Shown here: positions 7,740-16,307 of the stretch, one piece after another
Position numbering within the stretch: position 1 is the stretch's first letter
Layout of the letters: every line of letters starts with the position of its first letter
Virus record (IMG/VR): IMGVR_UViG_3300043446_002177
Span: 1 to 63,112 of that record
Direction: 5' to 3' (one strand)
Length of the DNA: 63,112 nt
Source of the DNA: a virus
Notes under the pieces: model-generated
Told to the model about the DNA's origin: nothing
Databases searched by the model: none
What the model saw: the letters and a program-made list of their open reading frames with translations, nothing else
Position numbers and translations under genes: made by a program

Positions 7740-9286
7740 TCTTTTACCTGTAATTCGAGCTGGTCTAATTTGGATTCTTCTTCGTCAGTGAATTCATCAC
7801 TATGTTCGGATTGTACACTATTATCATTAACTTCGTCAAATAAATTGGCAAACATAGTTGAAGCGTTTATAGTCTTTTTACCAGTAGCACCACGGGTACC
7901 AATAATGCTCATCCAAAAACGGCTGTATTCTTCTACCACGGCATCAGCAGTGCCTCTGTCGCTAGTAGCAAAAATTGCTTCAACTACATCCTTAAAGAAT
8001 AGTCTATCAAACTTTTCCTGTACTAACATAGACGGAATACTACCTAAATCATATTGTCGATTGGCTTCTTGAACGGCATTAATGTGACTCCAGACATTAT
8101 GACCCATTTGAATAGCATAGCTAAAACTATCCCAACTGGTTCGACCTTCTCTACCTATTTTATTTAGGTCGCCTGGCGCATATATGCAAATATCTTTCAT
8201 TTGAACTTGGTCGATGAGCGGGCTGGATTCAAAATTTCTGAATATTCCGTCTTGAATGACCGCGTCTTTGAAGAGCCTTGTATCGCTGGCGTATCGCTTG
8301 TCATCTGCGCTAGGAACCATTCGGTAGACCCATTTCGTTCTGTCTTGCGTCTCGGTTTGGATGTAGATCTGGCCATTTGCGGTTGCGAGGAATGGACTCG
8401 CACAATCAAACGATATTGTGAACTGGTCATTGTGATATTTCCTTACGGCACGTTGTATGTCTGTTAATAAACATGCCCATTCTAATTTACTAGTTCCTAA
8501 AAAGTGCATCCAGTCTTGTTTGCCTTTTTCTAGTAGCCCGTCAAACCGTAGTGCTACTAAACGTTTTAATGTTAGGTGTATGTCGCACATGTTTTGTCCG
8601 CCCATAGCCCAGCCGTTAAAGTGTCTGCCTGGATACTGTTTGGGGTCGCAGTATTTTTTCATACGCTGATACCAATCTTCAGCATCTGTATGATTTTCAC
8701 CCTGTAGTACATTTAAGAACTTACAATTACCGTTACGGTTATTAACAAAATAATCGTTATTAATGTAAGTTCCTTGAACTGCTTCTGCATAGGTAGTAAT
8801 ACCTGTGGCCTTTTGTCCCGCTGGGGATCTAGCTACCCAAGCTGGGATATCTAGAATCATGCCATAGTCCATAAGTGTGTCCATCCATGTTAACACTTGG
8901 CTACGTTTCTTTTGTGCTTTAGGACAATTAGGATCTTTCCAATCAGCTTCCCATACACCTTTACCAATCTGGAAACCACCTGAGTCACCTAGAACCCAAC
9001 TAGTAGCACGATTGCGATTACGGAACATGTCCTCGCTTTCGTCTTTTTTATTAAGATCTAAATTAGCATGGCCTGCAGAGTAAAGACACCAGTTGTAGTA
9101 AAATGCACCCTTATCTGGTTCTAGATAATTAAGACTTTCTACACCGTTTGTAAAACTTGCAGGGATACGTGCAGGATCTACATAGTTACCGTAGCGTTGC
9201 TTGCCTATAAACGTAGCATAAAAGCCAGACGTTGCAGGCAAGAACACTGCATAGTCTTTTTGTGTACTAGTTAAATCTCTATTCAT
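7736..9286 (-). CDS. dpdA: DpdA-like DNA guanine transglycosylase
   Basis: DpdA exchanges guanine in DNA for a 7-deazaguanine base, protecting phage DNA from restriction. The 516-residue protein carries the tRNA-guanine-transglycosylase signatures: DSGGFQ at residues 101-106, a catalytic-Asp region MILDIPAWV, VLQGENHTDAEDWY where the family has VQGG, GWAMGGQN and ISFDCASPF. It lacks the RNA-binding features of bacterial TGTs and is longer. It overlaps the sliding clamp stop as TAATG, placing modification next to replication. The stretch 8200-8450 has more GC and different codon choice than the rest, which may mark recombination. The subfamily (DpdA1, 2 or 3) is not resolved. Confidence 0.85.
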   Translation of the reverse strand: MNRDLTSTQKDYAVFLPATSGFYATFIGKQRYGNYVDPARIPASFTNGVESLNYLEPDKGAFYYNWCLYSAGHANLDLNKKDESEDMFRNRNRATSWVLGDSGGFQIGKGVWEADWKDPNCPKAQKKRSQVLTWMDTLMDYGMILDIPAWVARSPAGQKATGITTYAEAVQGTYINNDYFVNNRNGNCKFLNVLQGENHTDAEDWYQRMKKYCDPKQYPGRHFNGWAMGGQNMCDIHLTLKRLVALRFDGLLEKGKQDWMHFLGTSKLEWACLLTDIQRAVRKYHNDQFTISFDCASPFLATANGQIYIQTETQDRTKWVYRMVPSADDKRYASDTRLFKDAVIQDGIFRNFESSPLIDQVQMKDICIYAPGDLNKIGREGRTSWDSFSYAIQMGHNVWSHINAVQEANRQYDLGSIPSMLVQEKFDRLFFKDVVEAIFATSDRGTADAVVEEYSRFWMSIIGTRGATGKKTINASTMFANLFDEVNDNSVQSEHSDEFTDEEESKLDQLELQVKE

Positions 9287-10017
9287 TACTTGCTTTGTGC
9301 TGGTAAGATGTAATCGTATGTTGCTAGTCCGCTGTCAACAGTGATCATCATAGCACCTGCGTCGGCAATCTTCATAGTCTTATCACCGTCTAAGTTAAGA
9401 ATGCTCATAACTTGTGTAACAGGCCAAGCCCATGACTGCTTTAGTTTTGTTTTAACATCAGACTGGAATACAAAACTACCTGCGTGTGTGCTAGCATCAC
9501 CAAAGCTAAAGACTAAGTTTCCATTGTCTGTCTTGACCTGGAATACATTTTCTTCGCTGTGAGCAGCAGCCTGTAATTTTAGTCTGCTAACAGCAGCCAT
9601 AGTAGGTTCAAACTCTACATCCCATGTAGCACCTTTAAACTTAACAGTCTTAAGTTTTTCGTTAATGATTTCACTGTTCATAAAACGATAGTCATTAACA
9701 AAGTCACCGCCTTCATTTTCAAAGTGTAGGCTTACTGGAATTTCTTTGCCGTTGCGTTCTGCCTTGACTACTTCAATCTTAGCATTTTCTTTGTATTCTG
9801 GATTACGCAAATGTAAACTTAGTTTGTCTAAGTTGGGCATTCCAAATACACCGTCAAATTCATCAACAGGAGTTTTTGTTTTGGCATTGATAATAACTGA
9901 ACGATCTTCAGCCATTGATTCGATTACAGTTTCTTTATCATCGCCTGTAATTTTAACTAGCGGAATAATTCCTAAGCTGTGTGTATGTGTTACGATGTCG
10001 GTTAAGATGTCTTTCAT
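9286..10017 (-). CDS. 45: Sliding clamp (T4 gp45-like)
   Basis: The trimeric clamp holds gp43 on DNA and, in T4, also activates late transcription. The 243-residue length fits. Recognisable segments include IINAKTKTPVDEF, LSLHLRNPEYKENA, the central FEPTMAAVSRLKLQ, and the final MMITVDSGLATYDYILPA. ATG at 10015-10017 has AAAGGA upstream. It lies between polymerase and dpdA in the same direction. A working clamp fits the T4-type late promoters seen in this window. Confidence 0.92.
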   Translation of the reverse strand: MKDILTDIVTHTHSLGIIPLVKITGDDKETVIESMAEDRSVIINAKTKTPVDEFDGVFGMPNLDKLSLHLRNPEYKENAKIEVVKAERNGKEIPVSLHFENEGGDFVNDYRFMNSEIINEKLKTVKFKGATWDVEFEPTMAAVSRLKLQAAAHSEENVFQVKTDNGNLVFSFGDASTHAGSFVFQSDVKTKLKQSWAWPVTQVMSILNLDGDKTMKIADAGAMMITVDSGLATYDYILPAQSK

Positions 10018-10052
10018 GATTAGTCCTTTGTATTAGTATAGAGGTATTTAGG

Positions 10053-12716
10053 TTAAAAGTCAAATAATTTGTTAAAAGTATTTGTCTGTTCGGTAGATCT
10101 GATATCCCAATTTAGAACACCAATAAGGTTTTCTAGCTTGTTATCAATAATAGTAGCTTCCATTTCGTCGTGATCAAAAGGAAGATCCTTAAACCATTTA
10201 GGCAGTCTTAGTTCATCTACCGGATAAGCTACACTAGTAAATCCTAAAGGGTTATCTTTGAGTTTACAGACAATTACCTTGGCACCATCTGTAATCTGCA
10301 TTGAATATTTGTCATCGTACATTCGTTTTAAAGTATTCCAATTAATACTAGCACGAACATGTCCTGGCATATTGGCTTTACCTGCCTTTTCTTCTTTGCG
10401 CTGATATTCAGTGATGTTGTTAGCACGTTTAGGCGATCCTTTTTCCCAACCCGGTCGGGCTTTAAACTCAGTGCGGAAATTAGTAATCATGTCTAAAACA
10501 TCATTTTCTTCAGCACCAGATAGTACACGTTCAAGAACATCACTTAAAAAGTTTTGAATAAATTCTGGAGTATCACTACGCTTGAGGTCCAATCCCATAG
10601 CTTTAATTTTGCCAGGTTTACCGTCAACGTCTTGACGTTTGCCTTCTTTATCATAATAAAGAACAGCATAACGTTTTTTAGTAATAAACAAACTTTTTGA
10701 TCCAACAATTTCACGACCTGCCTTAATAACTTCACCACGAGTTTTAGGACAATGGAAAGCATCTAGCATGAACTGAGGAAATGTCGAATTAACTTCACTA
10801 GCAATTTGATCATACAGTTGTATTACTGTTTCTTTTGACCACGGGATTGCGCCCGAGTCGATATCCTTCTTAAGCGTCTTATAAGCAGAAAAATAACAGC
10901 TATCAGTATCACCGTAGATAATAGCTTTTCCAACATGGTTAAAGTCTCCTGTTATAATTTCATTTACTTTACTTGCCATGTATTTGGCAATTTGACGACC
11001 CGTAAGAGTAGTAGACTGACCAATACGCTTATCGAAAAATCTACAACCAGGGTTAAGAATAGCTCCATATAGACTGTTTAGGTTAATTTTTTTAACTAAT
11101 TGGCGTTTATCCCAATATTCTTCTTCAATTTTATTACCTGCGGCAATTGATTCTTTTAGTTTGGCCTGCATCTCCTTACGTTCAGCATACCAACGCTTTA
11201 GCAAGCCAGGAATAATACCTTCTTTTTCATAAGTAAAAATAGTGCCGTTAGCTGATAACATAAAGTGTTGATTACTTTCAAAGATCAACTTATAAACTTC
11301 AGCGGCACTTAGTATATCAACATGGCCATCTTCCCAGTCAATGGTAATTTCTGTGCCAATTTCCTGTTTCATAACAGCTTCATACTCTACACTACCAAAC
11401 ATACCTTCCCATGCTGCCGCAAAACTTTTACCTTTGGCTATTTGAGAGTCAATATATTCTTTAGTAGCAGTAGCTCGTAACTGACCAACAATAGTCTCTG
11501 GGCCCATGTTGAGCGCACGAATGGCACTAGGATACAGACTGTTAATATCTAATGATCCTATCCAGTCTTGAATACCCTCTTTAGGATACGCAACATAAGC
11601 ACCAGCGGCCTGATTATCAGCATCATCGTCACGTTTAGGTCGACTAGGAACTTGAAAGCCTCTACGGTGGCATTCATTGATAATGGCCTGCTCAGTAACA
11701 GCTACAGCACCCATTGTGGTCTGTAACAATACTGTACATTCATGTGCTAGTTTATTGCTTAGATCTAAGAACTTGAGTTTTTGATCCAGTTTATTAAGTA
11801 GAGCACAGTCTTGCCTGTTATATTCAACAAACTTGCGGAAGTCATTGTTGTAGAGTTGATCTAGTGTACCTTCGTAGACTGTTTTAGTTTCTCCAATTTC
11901 CATTTCACCTATAGCATCAAGTCGATAAGTGTGTCGTTCTTCATATGTGTACTTTCTGTAGAGCTCGAGACTGTCTAAGTGTACACGGCCATGTAGGTCA
12001 TAAGTTGTAGCAGTCTTACCAAACTTTTCATATTCACGTTTCTTAGGATATTGATCCCACAGACACAGTCTACGTGTGTCATCTTTGCTTAATACTTTAG
12101 TAATACGGTTAACAGTATAGGGCATATCAAAGCCTTCACTGTTCCAACCACTAAGGATATCAGCATCTTGAATTAAGTTTAAAAAAGTATCAAGCAAGTC
12201 TGCTTCATTGTCAAAGATATGTGTGTTAGGAAAGTCTTTGACAAGTTCTTCTGCTTCCTTTACACTCATTCCTTTTGGAGGAATAGCAAGACATACTAGC
12301 GTATCTAACCATTGTAGGTGAACAGCGATAGCAGTAATTGGCATAAATGCATCGTCCGGTGATGCATAGCCACGTTCCGGATCAAAGTCCACCTCAATAT
12401 CCCAAAAAGCTACATTAAGTTTTGGTGCTTCTGCGTTTAAGTAGTTTTCGCTTAGTGTTACAAAGATCGGATTAATGTCCGCTTCATATAATTTTTTGTT
12501 TGAGTTAATAGCCATTTCCTTGCGGAAGTCTTTGCTATTTTTACATACAACTCTTGTGAGAGGTTCACCGTAAATTGATTGGTACTTACCTCGGGGATCT
12601 GGATAGTAGAATGTGTAACGAACTGGGAATTCTTTGAATACTCTTTGTCCCTTATCGTTACGTTCAACTACCTTAACAATATCAGCGTCACGCTGAAAGA
12701 ATGCGTCTACGTACAA
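10053..12716 (-). CDS. 43: DNA polymerase, family B (T4 gp43-like)
   Basis: Replicative polymerase with 3'-5' proofreading, 887 residues, close to T4 gp43 (898). Exonuclease motifs are present: FWDIEVDF (Exo I), GWNSEGFDMPY (Exo II) and EYNRQDCALL (Exo III). Polymerase motifs are present: LDINSLYPSAIR (motif A), KKINLNSLYGA (motif B) and IYGDTDSCYFSA (motif C). The start is TTG at 12714-12716, seven bases after AGGAG. The C-terminus should carry the clamp-binding peptide. No split or intein is seen. Confidence 0.97.
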   Translation of the reverse strand: MYVDAFFQRDADIVKVVERNDKGQRVFKEFPVRYTFYYPDPRGKYQSIYGEPLTRVVCKNSKDFRKEMAINSNKKLYEADINPIFVTLSENYLNAEAPKLNVAFWDIEVDFDPERGYASPDDAFMPITAIAVHLQWLDTLVCLAIPPKGMSVKEAEELVKDFPNTHIFDNEADLLDTFLNLIQDADILSGWNSEGFDMPYTVNRITKVLSKDDTRRLCLWDQYPKKREYEKFGKTATTYDLHGRVHLDSLELYRKYTYEERHTYRLDAIGEMEIGETKTVYEGTLDQLYNNDFRKFVEYNRQDCALLNKLDQKLKFLDLSNKLAHECTVLLQTTMGAVAVTEQAIINECHRRGFQVPSRPKRDDDADNQAAGAYVAYPKEGIQDWIGSLDINSLYPSAIRALNMGPETIVGQLRATATKEYIDSQIAKGKSFAAAWEGMFGSVEYEAVMKQEIGTEITIDWEDGHVDILSAAEVYKLIFESNQHFMLSANGTIFTYEKEGIIPGLLKRWYAERKEMQAKLKESIAAGNKIEEEYWDKRQLVKKINLNSLYGAILNPGCRFFDKRIGQSTTLTGRQIAKYMASKVNEIITGDFNHVGKAIIYGDTDSCYFSAYKTLKKDIDSGAIPWSKETVIQLYDQIASEVNSTFPQFMLDAFHCPKTRGEVIKAGREIVGSKSLFITKKRYAVLYYDKEGKRQDVDGKPGKIKAMGLDLKRSDTPEFIQNFLSDVLERVLSGAEENDVLDMITNFRTEFKARPGWEKGSPKRANNITEYQRKEEKAGKANMPGHVRASINWNTLKRMYDDKYSMQITDGAKVIVCKLKDNPLGFTSVAYPVDELRLPKWFKDLPFDHDEMEATIIDNKLENLIGVLNWDIRSTEQTNTFNKLFDF

Positions 12717-12781
12717 ATTTTATCTCCTATGCAATTTATGGCTTGCAAATACCGCAGTAATCATTTGTGGCTGATTAAACC

Positions 12782-13528
12782 TTACTCACAACTATTTAGT
12801 ATTTGTTTTATAGTTTGTAAATTTTTATAAGTCAAAATGCTATCAGTCATTGAATTAATACTTTCTAAAATGGAATCAGCATTTTCAGCCCAAACGTCTT
12901 TTAACGGACATACATCTACTTTGACAAAAAATAAACTAGACACATTGTCGCCTAAAGGTTCTGTAGTTTGAGTTTCAACTCTAAAATATAAATCATCTAA
13001 CGATTTAGGCACAATGTTTGATTTTCTACTAGGATGATTACTTAGTTCTGGACTAGTTGTAATAGTCCAAACCCATCTGCGAAAACTGCTTTGGCCAGCA
13101 TCGGCCATTGTACTAGTTAACCTGTCACTGGCTTTGACCAACATATCACCGTCTGCAACAGATTTGTGTATGTTAGTTAAGCTCTGTCCAATCCTATCTG
13201 CAGGCACCCAGCTACTAGGAAAACAAAAGCATATAGCACTTAGTAATCCATTGTGCATGATTGCTATGTCTTCTTCTATTTGTAGTGCTAGTTCTACAAT
13301 GTTATCTGTTTTTTCTAATTCGCAATGAATAGATGCTTTTTGAACCAATTGATTTATAGTGCTTTCATGTGTAATAGCCCATAATTGATCGCCTAATAAC
13401 TCAAGTTCTCTTTTCTTTGCATCTAAGTATAAAGGATTAGGGTTACGATTATACATAGCACCTGCCCACCGTTGCATATTGGGCCTTGTGGTATAAGGTG
13501 TCTTAATAAAATCTAATTTATCCTGCAT
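12782..13528 (-). CDS. DUF3445 / heme-dependent oxidative N-demethylase-like protein
   Basis: 248 residues with the DUF3445 core: FCFPSSWVPADRIGQSLTNIH, where W and IG..L..IH are the family pattern, followed by RRWVWTI and a late YFRVETQT. Characterised members are the heme subunit of oxidative N-demethylases and dimethylamine monooxygenase. The usual length is somewhat over 250, so this is near full size. It overlaps speD by 11 bases. A methylated-amine or modified-base substrate is conceivable; nothing in the sequence tells which. I know of no established phage role. Confidence 0.6.
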   Translation of the reverse strand: MQDKLDFIKTPYTTRPNMQRWAGAMYNRNPNPLYLDAKKRELELLGDQLWAITHESTINQLVQKASIHCELEKTDNIVELALQIEEDIAIMHNGLLSAICFCFPSSWVPADRIGQSLTNIHKSVADGDMLVKASDRLTSTMADAGQSSFRRWVWTITTSPELSNHPSRKSNIVPKSLDDLYFRVETQTTEPLGDNVSSLFFVKVDVCPLKDVWAENADSILESINSMTDSILTYKNLQTIKQILNSCE

Positions 13529-13871
13529 GACGTGTTAGAAAGTTAACTCTAATTTTTTCTGGATCAAAATATTCACAAACTACAGATTTAGCAATTTCAA
13601 TATCAAATTCTTTACAACTAAAGACATCAAAGTAAGCAGTTCCGTCTAGTTCCATAAAGTGAGCACTAATGTTACTAGTAGTAATTAATTGTAGTAAGCT
13701 ATAACCTTGTTTAGGATCACCTGGTAGCAGATATTCAATGATGGGCTCACCGTGAGCCTGCATATCTATTCTTACCACAAGATCTTTAATAAAATTATAG
13801 ATATTTTCTTTACTATTGATATTCTTGCAACCGCTACAGTCTAGTAATAAATGATAACCCCAGAAACTCAT
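13518..13871 (-). CDS. speD: S-adenosylmethionine decarboxylase-like protein
   Basis: 117 residues matching the SpeD proteins of T4-like cyanophages: WGYHLLLDCSGC at the start, GYSLLQLITTSNISAHF in the middle, AYFDVFSCKEFD, then VNFLTRHA. SpeD makes the aminopropyl donor for spermidine, a DNA-compacting polyamine. In cellular enzymes the chain is cut at an E-S-H site to form pyruvoyl; the aligned residues here are T-S-N, so the Ser is kept but Glu and His are not. Processing may differ. ATG at 13869-13871 follows AAAGGA. Confidence 0.75.
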   Translation of the reverse strand: MSFWGYHLLLDCSGCKNINSKENIYNFIKDLVVRIDMQAHGEPIIEYLLPGDPKQGYSLLQLITTSNISAHFMELDGTAYFDVFSCKEFDIEIAKSVVCEYFDPEKIRVNFLTRHAG

Positions 13872-13872
13872 A

Positions 13873-14139
13873 TTAGTCCTTTGGCAGTCTATTTGTTACG
13901 CCCAAAATCATTTCAATCTCATTCCAATCATTTTCATGGTCTTTCCAATTGTCTTTATGGGCAATGGTAATGGCTTTGTTAATAATACTTGGTTTGATTT
14001 CCAATTCTTCGGCTACAGCTTTAACTGTTTCTTTAAGTCCTTCTTTTAAGTCCTCAATTTCACGTAAAACGGTACTACCTTCGTTGATTAATCTCTCCAA
14101 TTTGGCTTTTTCTTCGGGTCCATACATGCGTGTACTCAT
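13873..14139 (-). CDS. dsbA: DsbA-like double-stranded DNA-binding protein
   Basis: 88 residues from the ATG at 14137-14139, preceded by GAAGGAGTGTC. T4 DsbA binds DNA near late promoters. Shared features are length, charged helical make-up, and a C-terminal helix block (LKEGLKETVKAVAEELEIK then NKAITIAHKDNW) that matches the T4 RAKDELGV...LALYHKDN pattern. It is the first gene of the long leftward replication run, directly after a divergent promoter pair. Similarity is modest because the protein is short. Confidence 0.65.
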   Translation of the reverse strand: MSTRMYGPEEKAKLERLINEGSTVLREIEDLKEGLKETVKAVAEELEIKPSIINKAITIAHKDNWKDHENDWNEIEMILGVTNRLPKD

Positions 14140-14167
14140 TGACACTCCTTCAAAATTATTGTATAAT
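14139..14167 (+). promoter_or_regulatory. Consensus sigma70 promoter for the rightward zincin gene
   Basis: TTGACA (14139-14144) and TATAAT (14162-14167) are separated by exactly 17 bases. The -35 box overlaps the dsbA-like start codon. Transcription should begin near 14174 and reach the ATG at 14201. Confidence 0.8.
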
Positions 14168-14195
14168 TGTAACATACTTATTCACACAGAGTCAA
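14166..14195 (-). promoter_or_regulatory. Sigma70-type promoter for the leftward replication run
   Basis: On the minus strand, TTGACT (14190-14195) and TACAAT (14166-14171) have an 18-base spacer. The leader to the dsbA-like ATG is about 20 bases and contains GGAG. It overlaps the rightward promoter's -10 box, so the two promoters should compete. Confidence 0.6.
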
Positions 14196-14200
14196 CACTT

Positions 14201-14521
14201 ATGAAAAAAATTGCACTAATTAGTTTACTAATCTGTTCAAATGCGATAGGACAATCCTTTGAAACATGGGATAATCCTAGCAGACGATTTCCTGTTGAAA
14301 ATGCACAATTTCAGACAACAATTGTTGCTACTGATAATGTCCAAAGAATGTGCGAGAGAGAAAGTCGAAACAGGGGGTTTAGTGGCTTTAACTATGCTGT
14401 AAATAGCTGTGCATTTTGGAATGATTCTAAAACAGAATGTACTATTGTAGTACCAAAAAATACTAGTATGCACATATTAGGCCATGAATTATTACACTGT
14501 ATAAAAGGTAACTGGCATTAA
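14201..14521 (+). CDS. Secreted small zincin-like protein
   Basis: 106 residues. A signal peptide occupies about residues 1-18 (MKKIALISLLICSNAIGQS). Near the C-terminus is HILGHELLHCIKGNWH, an HExxH zinc site with a further His seven residues later. Four other Cys suggest disulfides in the periplasm. It reads opposite to its neighbours from its own perfect promoter and ends at a strong terminator, an arrangement often seen for single accessory genes. A periplasmic peptidase is the best guess; the protein is too short to be a typical metallopeptidase domain. Confidence 0.75.
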   Translation: MKKIALISLLICSNAIGQSFETWDNPSRRFPVENAQFQTTIVATDNVQRMCERESRNRGFSGFNYAVNSCAFWNDSKTECTIVVPKNTSMHILGHELLHCIKGNWH

Positions 14522-14546
14522 AAAACCGCCCTAGGGCGGTTTTTTA
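14521..14546. terminator. Bidirectional intrinsic terminator
   Basis: A perfect palindrome with an A-tract on the left, a GC stem (ACCGCC paired with GGCGGT) around CTAG, and a T-tract on the right. It separates two convergent genes that end at 14521 (+) and 14547 (-), and works in both directions. Confidence 0.92.
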
Positions 14547-16187
14547 TTATAGTCCAGATAGTTCTCGAATTCTTGTTATAAGAGCATCTTCGTATGCTGG
14601 TTGTTTTACACCACCCTGTCCTTGAGAAGCCTGTGGGTTAGCAGGACTTGCCGCCTGTCCAGCAGCTGGTGCCTTAGCGGTTGCAGTTGCTCCGCCTGGC
14701 TTATATTGATCGTCTGCTCCTGTGTAACCTGACATAGATCTTGCTCTAGTAGAATTCCACTGTAGCTTATCTTGCGGAGTCGCTGTAACTTGCCAACTTC
14801 CGCCGCCACGTCCTTGTTTGTATTCATAACGTGTTCCACCTACCCAATATGGTTTAGATTTATCAGCGGTCGGAGGAACTTGACTTGCGCCCCCAGCGGC
14901 AGGTTGAGCGGCCTGACCACCAGCTGCCGGCCTAGCACCAGCTGCCGGCTTAGATTGTGCTTGTGCTAGTTCTGCGGCAGTAGGTCCACCTTGACCTCCT
15001 CTACCCGCACCTGCTGTGCTAGGCTTAACTCCTGGAGGTAACGGAAGATTTCCACTAACTGCTTGTGGAAATTGTTTCATCGCAGCCTGAGTAGCAGGTC
15101 CCATAATACCATCTGCTTTAATTTTAGCACCGGCAGCAATTAATTTATCTTGTAGTGCTTTTACTTTTGGATCAGATGCAGCCGGTGTTTTTGCTGGTTG
15201 AGCTGCCTGACCACCACCTGCTGGGTTTCCGCCAGCAACAGTCATACCTGGCTCTGGAGCAGCACCTGGAGGTAATTGTAACGGAGCATTTGCTACGCTG
15301 TCGTATTTTTCGCCGGTTTCCGGGTTAATTCCGGGCGGGACGGCTGCGGTTGCTGCAGGTTGGGCTGCGGCAGGTTTTTTCAATGTATCAGGGCCTGCCG
15401 CCGTTGCAGCGTTTGCTGCCATAGCTTTACCCATTTCTGCATCTGCTTGATCTGCATTTGCAGCAAATTCTTTTTCTTTAGCAGCTTGTCGACCTTGCTG
15501 TGCTAACTTTTGTGTTGCGGGCTCAACAAAGTTTGGATCACCTGCTTTTACAACATTGCCGTTTTCGTCTGTGGTGTATCCAGGCATTAAATTGCCCTCA
15601 TCATCAACACTGCCTGCAGGAGTACCTGCAGGCGCAGCGGCTGGCGCTGCCGCTGGTTGAGCTGCCTGACCACCACCTGCAGGCGCAGCGGCTGGCGCTG
15701 CTGCTGGCTGAGCTGCTGGCTGAGCTGCTGGCTGAGCTGCTGGTTTTTTCTTACCACCAAACAAGCCTTTTAGTGCATCTAGATTCTTTTGTCCAGCTGC
15801 CATACGATCATTGTATGCTTTTTCTGCTGCTGCTTCCCCGGGGAATGGTTGTCCAGGAAAATTGTTATCCCACCAAATTTGGTTATCACTTCTAGTCATT
15901 ACAGGACCAGCTTCTTCAACGTCGATATTAAATTCTTTTAGTAATTCTTTGGCAATAGCACTACGCAAAACAATGCTTTCATCCATGTCTTTTTTCTTTT
16001 CTTTTTCAGCTTCTTTGTCTGCTTTGACACTTTGATGCCCTTGAACTTGAGTAGCAGGATGTTTCTTGCCACTTTTGTCTGTCCAAGTAGTTTCTTTCTT
16101 CTTAGCATCCGGACGAGACTCAGATTCTGTTAAAATCTTTTTAGATTCAATCTCGTCCATTTTTGCTATAAGTGCTTTTAAATCCAT
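14547..16187 (-). CDS. Pro/Ala-rich virion-type protein with peptidoglycan-binding domain
   Basis: 546 residues from the ATG at 16185-16187 (GGGGA upstream). The N-terminal leader is acidic and helical (MDLKALIAKMDEIESKK) and contains ILTES, an L-x-E site of the type cut by T4 prohead protease. Long Ala-Pro-Gln-Gly repeats follow. A peptidoglycan-binding type 1 domain lies at VKALQDKLIAAGAKIKADG then IMGPATQAAM. The domain mix suggests a capsid- or tail-associated protein that meets the cell wall during entry. The repeats give slippage-prone DNA at 15600-15740. A late promoter box lies at 16213. Confidence 0.75.
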   Translation of the reverse strand: MDLKALIAKMDEIESKKILTESESRPDAKKKETTWTDKSGKKHPATQVQGHQSVKADKEAEKEKKKDMDESIVLRSAIAKELLKEFNIDVEEAGPVMTRSDNQIWWDNNFPGQPFPGEAAAEKAYNDRMAAGQKNLDALKGLFGGKKKPAAQPAAQPAAQPAAAPAAAPAGGGQAAQPAAAPAAAPAGTPAGSVDDEGNLMPGYTTDENGNVVKAGDPNFVEPATQKLAQQGRQAAKEKEFAANADQADAEMGKAMAANAATAAGPDTLKKPAAAQPAATAAVPPGINPETGEKYDSVANAPLQLPPGAAPEPGMTVAGGNPAGGGQAAQPAKTPAASDPKVKALQDKLIAAGAKIKADGIMGPATQAAMKQFPQAVSGNLPLPPGVKPSTAGAGRGGQGGPTAAELAQAQSKPAAGARPAAGGQAAQPAAGGASQVPPTADKSKPYWVGGTRYEYKQGRGGGSWQVTATPQDKLQWNSTRARSMSGYTGADDQYKPGGATATAKAPAAGQAASPANPQASQGQGGVKQPAYEDALITRIRELSGL

Positions 16188-16205
16188 TTTGTATCCCCAA
16201 ATCAT

Positions 16206-16307
16206 ATTATATATTTATTCGTGCTCACTTTAGATTTACGGTAGCGAATCGTTCCTCTAGGCAGCAGCCGCCTGCACACCAAAACATAACGGTCCTAAGG
16301 TGTGTTC
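16206..16307. other. Intergenic stretch with 23S rRNA-like words and a late promoter box
   Basis: This 102-base gap contains, on the plus strand, ATAACGGTCCTAAGGT (16286-16301), a 16-base exact copy of the universally conserved 23S rRNA sequence that also forms the core of the I-CeuI homing site. It also has GGTAGCGAA (16240-16248) with TTCCT after it, and CCTGCAC (16271-16277), which in 23S rRNA follow in a different order. CACACC and GGTGTG (16275-16280 and 16299-16304) can form a stem closing over the 16-mer. On the minus strand a box ATAAATA (16213-16219) probably drives the gene ending at 14547. Confidence 0.5.

Noticed and set aside
15500-15895. Rightward Leu-rich frame across the Pro/Ala repeat region
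   Set aside because: Antisense of GCA/GCC/CAA repeats yields Leu/Gln runs automatically; no start signal.
16206-16307. tRNA gene
   Set aside because: No 7-bp acceptor stem, anticodon arm or TTCGA-type loop can be assembled on either strand.
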